Assembly (NCBI GenBank): GCA_021848095.1
Contig: JAJZMZ010000024.1
Span: 1 to 43,660, forward strand
DNA: 43,660 nucleotides
From: Microcaldota archaeon
Lineage (GTDB): Archaea > Micrarchaeota > Micrarchaeia > Micrarchaeales > CABMGC01
Direction: 5' to 3'
The stretch's first letter is position 1. Each line of letters begins with the position of its first letter. The notes beneath the pieces are model-generated. The model was given only the letters and a program-made list of their open reading frames with translations, ran no database searches and had not been told where the DNA came from. This document shows positions 41,896 to 43,660 of the stretch, piece after piece. The translations under genes and the position numbers were made by a program.

Positions 41896-43660
41896 TTATT
41901 TTTTTGAAAGTTCCTTTTCAGTTGGCTCTTCTAATGATTTTTCTTCTTTCATTAACATATTAAACTCTGAAGAAATCTTCGACATTATGTTCTTTATTGT
42001 GCTTTCTGCAGAATCTTCTTTTATACCCTTCATTCTTGATATCTCTGCTCTTACAGGTAGTGAAGCTATCTTATCAATGCTTACATTATTTTTTACAGCA
42101 TCTCTTGCTAACTTTGAAAACTGCATCATTGTTTTAAGCATTAGTGCTTGTTTTTTTAATGAGGTAAATGCATCAATATCATCGAATGCGTTTTGTCTTA
42201 AGTAATCTTCACGCAACATTCTTCCTATTAATAAGATTATTCTTTCTGTTTCTGGAAGTGCATCTTCCCCAACTAATTGAACAATATCTTTTAATTCTGA
42301 TTCTCTTTGTAATAATTTAGACATGTCTTTTTTATCGGATACAAACTCTTCTCCTACATTTTTAATGTACCATGGTTCAAGAGGATCTAAATACAATGAA
42401 TAACTGCTTAACCAGTTTATTGATGGGAAGTGTTTTGATCTTGCTAGTGATGCATCTAAAGACCAGAAGGTTTTAACTACTCTCAATGTACCTTGTGATA
42501 CAGGTTCGGAGATATCTCCTCCTGGTGGTGATACAGCACCTATAAGAGTTATTGAGCCTTTTCTTCCGTTTAGTGTTTCTACATTTCCTCCTCTTTCATA
42601 ATACTCAGCTAAACGTTTTGGAAGATACGCTGGATAACCTTCTTCGCCAGGCATCTCCTCTAATCTAGCTGAGATCTCTCGCATAGCTTCGGCCCAACGT
42701 GATGTCGAGTCTGCCATTATAGCTACATTGTAACCCATATCTCTTAAGTACTCGGCTATTGTTATCCCTGTGTAAATACTAGCTTCTCTTGCAGCTACAG
42801 GCATGTTACTTGTATTAGCTATTAGAACTGTTCTTTCCATCAATGGTTTCCCTGTTTTAGGATCTTTTAGATGTGGAAACTCTGATAAGATTTCTGTCAT
42901 CTCGTTTCCTCTTTCTCCACAGCCTATGTAAACGACTATCTCAGCATCGGAGTACTTAGCAAGTGAGTGCTGAATAACTGTTTTACCAGCTCCGAATGGA
43001 CCAGGAACAGCTGCAGTACCTCCCTTAGCTACTGGAAATAATGTATCAATTACACGTTGACCCGTTACTAAAGGCTCCTCTGATTTAAACTTCTTTTTGA
43101 ATGGCGAGGGTTTTCTTACCGATCTACTTTGTGACATAGTTATCGGATATTTTTTACCTCTTAACTCTACCTCAGCTATTTTTTCAAGTATTGTAAAGTT
43201 GCCTGATTTTAATGTAGATAACTTTCCTGAGATACCAGAAGGTACCATTATATAATGTTTAAGTGTTTCGGTTTCTTGTACATGGCCTAAAACCATACCT
43301 TCTTTTACAGGAGTTCCTTTTTTAAGTGATTTATCTGGTATAAAGTGATACTTCTTTTTTGTGTTTAATGGCTCAGCTTCTATTCCTTTTCCTATAAAAC
43401 TTCCGCTTTTCTTTTCTAAGATTTCTAAAGGTCTTTGTATTCCGTCGTAAATCATGCCCAATAAACCCGGTCCTAAAAGTACACTTAATGGAAGAGATGT
43501 TGTTTCAACTACCTCTCCTGGTTTCAAACCTGTCGTATCTTCATAAACCTGAATTACTGCTTTTGCTCCTCTGAGTTGAATTATCTCTCCAATTAACTTT
43601 TGTTTTCCTACCTTTACTACGTCATACATGCTTGCTCCAAGCATTGAATCTGCTATTACA
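41896..43660 (-). CDS. atpA: A/V-type ATP synthase catalytic subunit A (N-terminus off the right edge)
   Basis: The catalytic subunit of the ATP synthase head. Walker A GPFGAGKT is about 215 residues into the visible part, followed by [10 protein letters not shown] and the catalytic-region [29 protein letters not shown]. The first ATG in the window (43644) is not the true start: the frame stays open to the edge, and the residues just before it, VIADS, match the family's conserved GPVV-x-A-x2-M near the N-terminus. Fifteen to twenty residues are therefore missing. No intein interrupts the Walker A site, a common intein position in other archaea. Confidence 0.96.
   Translation of the reverse strand, partial: VIADSMLGASMYDVVKVGKQKLIGEIIQLRGAKAVIQVYEDTTGLKPGEVVETTSLPLSVLLGPGLLGMIYDGIQRPLEILEKKSGSFIGKGIEAEPLNTKKKYHFIPDKSLKKGTPVKEGMVLGHVQETETLKHYIMVPSGISGKLSTLKSGNFTILEKIAEVELRGKKYPITMSQSRSVRKPSPFKKKFKSEEPLVTGQRVIDTLFPVAKGGTAAVPGPFGAGKTVIQHSLAKYSDAEIVVYIGCGERGNEMTEILSEFPHLKDPKTGKPLMERTVLIANTSNMPVAAREASIYTGITIAEYLRDMGYNVAIMADSTSRWAEAMREISARLEEMPGEEGYPAYLPKRLAEYYERGGNVETLNGRKGSITLIGAVSPPGGDISEPVSQGTLRVVKTFWSLDASLARSKHFPSINWLSSYSLYLDPLEPWYIKNVGEEFVSDKKDMSKLLQRESELKDIVQLVGEDALPETERIILLIGRMLREDYLRQNAFDDIDAFTSLKKQALMLKTMMQFSKLARDAVKNNVSIDKIASLPVRAEISRMKGIKEDSAESTIKNIMSKISSEFNMLMKEEKSLEEPTEKELSKK

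Noticed and set aside
41896-43660. Intein in the ATP synthase A subunit or in nrdJ and rfcS
   Set aside because: All three genes have uninterrupted catalytic motifs and normal lengths, with no splicing or endonuclease motifs.
1-43660. Insertion sequences, prophage or integration sites
   Set aside because: No transposase, integrase, terminal repeats or tRNA-fragment duplications were recognised; gene content is housekeeping and surface-related.

Overview
This is an archaeal chromosome segment, AT-rich (roughly one third G+C by eye) and densely coded, with no intergenic gap over 300 bp. Archaeal markers include replication factor C small subunit, NMD3, A/V-type ATP synthase subunits A, B and D, diphthamide synthase Dph6, the SecF-SecD pair, archaeal-type LeuRS, a class III (pilin-type) signal peptide, TATA boxes 25-30 bp ahead of leaderless starts, and ribosome-binding sites of the form (G/T)TGAT followed by three bases and ATG. 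The pilin-type N-terminus (QSAIEY), the low GC, and a respiratory gene set in a compact genome resemble ARMAN/Parvarchaeum-like DPANN archaea. That placement is inference from recall and was not checked by phylogeny.

Layout. (1) 1-3.9 kb, minus: PadR-like regulator, ABC ATPase, ABC-2 permease, and a large exported protein running off the left edge. (2) 4.0-8.7 kb: leuS on plus; two unrecognised proteins and an M50 membrane protease on minus. (3) 8.75-10.8 kb: tRNA-Gln(CUG) with an enlarged D-loop, a minimal kinase-like protein, rfcS, and a small unknown protein. (4) 10.9-16.5 kb, plus: a complete 2-oxoacid (pyruvate-type) dehydrogenase operon E1alpha-E1beta-E2-E3 followed by NAD kinase. (5) 16.5-22.6 kb, minus: a histidine phosphatase, a family 2 glycosyltransferase, a 1359-residue pilin-like surface protein with three InlB-type repeats and a likely propeller, and a small membrane-anchored partner. 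(6) 22.7-26.6 kb: radical SAM protein, alpha/beta hydrolase, proline dehydrogenase, secretion/pilus ATPase. (7) 26.7-31.2 kb, plus: succinate dehydrogenase with its iron-sulfur subunit fused to two membrane helices, plus an aspartase/fumarase-family enzyme. (8) 31.2-37.7 kb, minus: NMD3, SecD, SecF, a small membrane protein, and class II ribonucleotide reductase. (9) 37.9 kb to the end, minus: tRNA-Val(UAC), aminotransferase, Dph6, and ATP synthase D, B and A, with A running off the right edge.

Together the genes outline an organism that oxidises 2-oxoacids, succinate and probably amino acids (proline, perhaps aspartate), feeds electrons to a membrane chain, makes ATP with an A-type synthase, and builds large surface proteins. 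The most interesting points are the membrane-helix/SdhB fusion, the giant pilin-like adhesin, the tRNA-Gln insertion, and the exported-protein/ABC/PadR operon whose main gene is cut by the window edge.
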